In this document: piece after piece, positions 62,493 through 64,000 of the stretch
Numbering within the stretch: position 1 is the stretch's first letter
How the letters are laid out: the number at the start of each line of letters is the position of its first letter
Assembly: GCF_009618275.1 (NCBI RefSeq)
Contig: NZ_WIAD01000018.1
Span: forward strand, 1 to 64,000
DNA length: 64,000 nucleotides
Direction: 5' to 3'
Source of the DNA: Roseimaritima sediminicola
GTDB lineage: Bacteria; Planctomycetota; Planctomycetia; Pirellulales; Pirellulaceae
The notes under the pieces: generated by a model
What the model was told of the DNA's origin: nothing
The model's database searches: none
Seen by the model: the letters and a program-made list of their open reading frames with translations, nothing else
Translations under genes and position numbers: made by a program

Positions 62493-64000
62493 TTGTTCGT
62501 ATCGCCGTCGCTTCGTTTGCTCGTACCGCTGATGACGCTGGCCGTGTTCTGCTTGCCACGCAGCGCAGCGGAAGCCCCGCAGGGTGGCCCACGCACGCAG
62601 GACGATCTGGAACAGATTACCGACTTCCTCCAGATGAATTGTCTGGATTGCCACAACACGGCCGAAGCCGAGCGGGATCTGGATCTGGAAACCTTTGTCG
62701 CCACGGCGGAGTCGACCCTGCATACGGACCGGGCCCCTGTCGGCGGAGACATCAACGTTTGGGAAACCATTCTCAAACGCCTGAAAGGCCGGCAGATGCC
62801 ACCGCCGGATGCCTATCGGCCCGACGAATCGGCGTATGCGGCGGTCGTCGCCGCGCTGCAGCGTCGGCTGGATCGGCATGCCGAAACCCATCCGCCGTCG
62901 TACAATCCCTCGGACCTGAGGCGGTTGACCCGCACCGAGTACGGTTATGCCATCGAGGACTTGCTGGACCTGCAGGTGGACGCGACGCGTTGGTTGCCCG
63001 CCGATTCCTCCAGCCATGGTTTTGACAACATCACTGTGGGTGATCTGTCGCCCACGCGGATGGAGCGTTACCTGACGGCCGCCCAGCAGATCAGCCGATT
63101 GGCGGTCGGCGGTCGGCGGTCGCTACGATGCTCCGGTGGGCGAAACCATTCGCGTCCCCGGTGATCGCACTCAGGAAGAGCATGTCGAAGGCCTGCCGCT
63201 GGGGACTCGCGGCGGAGTGTTGGTGCCGTACACATTTCCGCGTTCGGGCGAATACGAAATCCGTGTTCGCTTGGTCCGTGACCGAGACGAACTGGTCGAA
63301 GGGCTGCTGGAAACGCATCACCTGGACCTGTTGCTGGACGACGACCTGCTGCAGCGGTTGACCATTGAACGTCCCCGGGGCCGCGACCATACGCAGGTCG
63401 ACGCCCACCTGCGATTGCGGTTTCATGCCACCGCGGGTCCGCATCGGTTGGGCGTCACCTTTCCCCAAAAGACGATGGCTTTGATCGAAACCAAGCGTCA
63501 ACCATTCGATGCCCGCTTCAACCAACATCGCCATCCGCGTCAGGCACCCGCCGTTCAGGAAGTATCCATCGTGGGACCGCTGGACGACGCAGCTTTGGCC
63601 GGCACCGAGACGTTTGAAACGCCCAGTCGCCGGCGCATTTTTATCGCGCGTCCGCAGACCGCCGAACAACTCGACGACGCCGCTCGGCAGGTGATCGGTC
63701 GGTTGCTGCGACGCGCCTACCGGCGACCCGTCAGCGAAGCCGACTTTCGCGAACCGCTTAGGTTCTTTGCCGACGCGGCGGCCGATCGCGCCGGCACGCG
63801 TTCGCTGCAGCAGCGTTTCGAGGCGGGTATCGAAGCCGCGTTGACGGCCATCCTGGTGAACCCACATTTTCTGTTTCACTTGGAATGGAGCTCTCATGCA
63901 GACCTGAGCCCTGACTTTGCGCTGGCCTCGAGGCTGGCCTTCTTTCTATGGAGCGGCTTACCGGACGACACGCTGTGGGAACTGGCCCTGCAGGATCGCC
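62493..64000 (+). pseudogene. Frameshifted planctomycete cytochrome (CxxCH)/DUF1592-type protein, runs off the edge
   Basis: From the TTG at 62493 (GAGAG 6 bases ahead) a signal peptide (LLVPLMTLAVFCLPRSAA) precedes a haem-type motif MNCLDCHN (CxxCH) and a region matching the DUF1587/1592-type family (LTRTEYGYAIEDLLDL, LPADSSSHGFDNI). The frame then ends at 63164. The same protein continues in another frame from 63121 to the window edge without a stop (GLPLGTRGGVLVPYTFPRSGEYEIR, RPQTAEQLDDAARQVIGRLLRRAYRRPV, NPHFLFHLEW, LASRLAFFLWSGLPDDTLWELA). The shift is at a 7-bp x 3 repeat (63101-63121). With two copies the frames join. So this is a broken or phase-variable gene, or a sequence error. Confidence 0.85.
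63101..63121 (+). repeat. 7-bp x 3 tandem repeat at frameshift
   Basis: GGCGGTC occurs three times (63101-63107, 63108-63114, 63115-63121). Removing one unit restores one continuous frame: the joined product would read RLAVGGRYDAPVGETIRV. The unit length of 7 makes every copy-number change alter the frame. Confidence 0.9.

Overview
The window looks like chromosomal DNA of a planctomycete of the Pirellulaceae/Rhodopirellula type. The signs are high G+C, many Ser/Thr kinases (five), a DUF1559-type pseudopilin, a formylglycine sulfatase, a planctomycete-type cytochrome (CxxCH plus DUF1592-like) protein, a PEP-CTERM protein, a dockerin-bearing haloperoxidase-family protein, an alternate (Bacteroidetes-type) GlmU and an integron-type integrase. 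This placement comes from gene content; no rRNA or tRNA gene was recognised.

Layout. 0-2.1 kb: an integron-integrase-like tyrosine recombinase with palindromes on both sides. 2.1-8 kb: prepilin peptidase, a lipoprotein, alternate GlmU, an atypical kinase directly behind accD. 8-13.6 kb: a GH10-like protein without its catalytic glutamates, an SMP-30 family secreted protein, a vanadium-haloperoxidase-family protein and a small exported protein. 13.9-19.4 kb: one tightly overlapping operon for a type II secretion/pseudopilus-like machine (three GspF-like platform proteins, three small pseudopilin-like proteins, one DUF1559-type pseudopilin) without its own ATPase. 19.6-22.5 kb: an ECF sigma factor translationally coupled to a sensor kinase. 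22.5-30.4 kb: a DksA/TraR zinc-finger protein, a large FHA/coiled-coil/repeat membrane protein and an ABC transporter pair. 30.6-33.6 kb: a kinase and rplM-rpsI. 34-37.4 kb: three coiled-coil/helical proteins of unknown role. 37.5-43.1 kb: a sulfatase and a kinase-AAA-TPR fusion.

43.2-55.5 kb, minus strand, holds the most interesting locus. It is a run of ten closely spaced or overlapping genes: a TPR protein, two very small WXG100-like proteins with a shared WRD motif, a helical partner, a 1297-residue membrane-anchored FtsK/EssC-like ATPase with three ATPase-like modules of which only the middle keeps a P-loop, a Ser/Thr kinase, a small AAA ATPase, an arrestin-like membrane protein, a HlyD-like adaptor and an exported alpha/alpha-toroid protein. 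I interpret it as a candidate type VII-like export system in a diderm planctomycete. 55.6-64 kb: acyl-CoA dehydrogenase, NAD(P)HX dehydratase, PEP-CTERM protein, TPR membrane protein, M61 peptidase and a cytochrome-type gene broken by a 7-bp repeat that runs off the right edge.

Two sequence-level themes recur. Intergenic spaces carry several families of dispersed palindromes. Many coding regions carry near-identical in-frame tandem duplications, often with 15- or 18-bp units, in linkers; the one out-of-frame case (7 bp x 3) breaks a gene.
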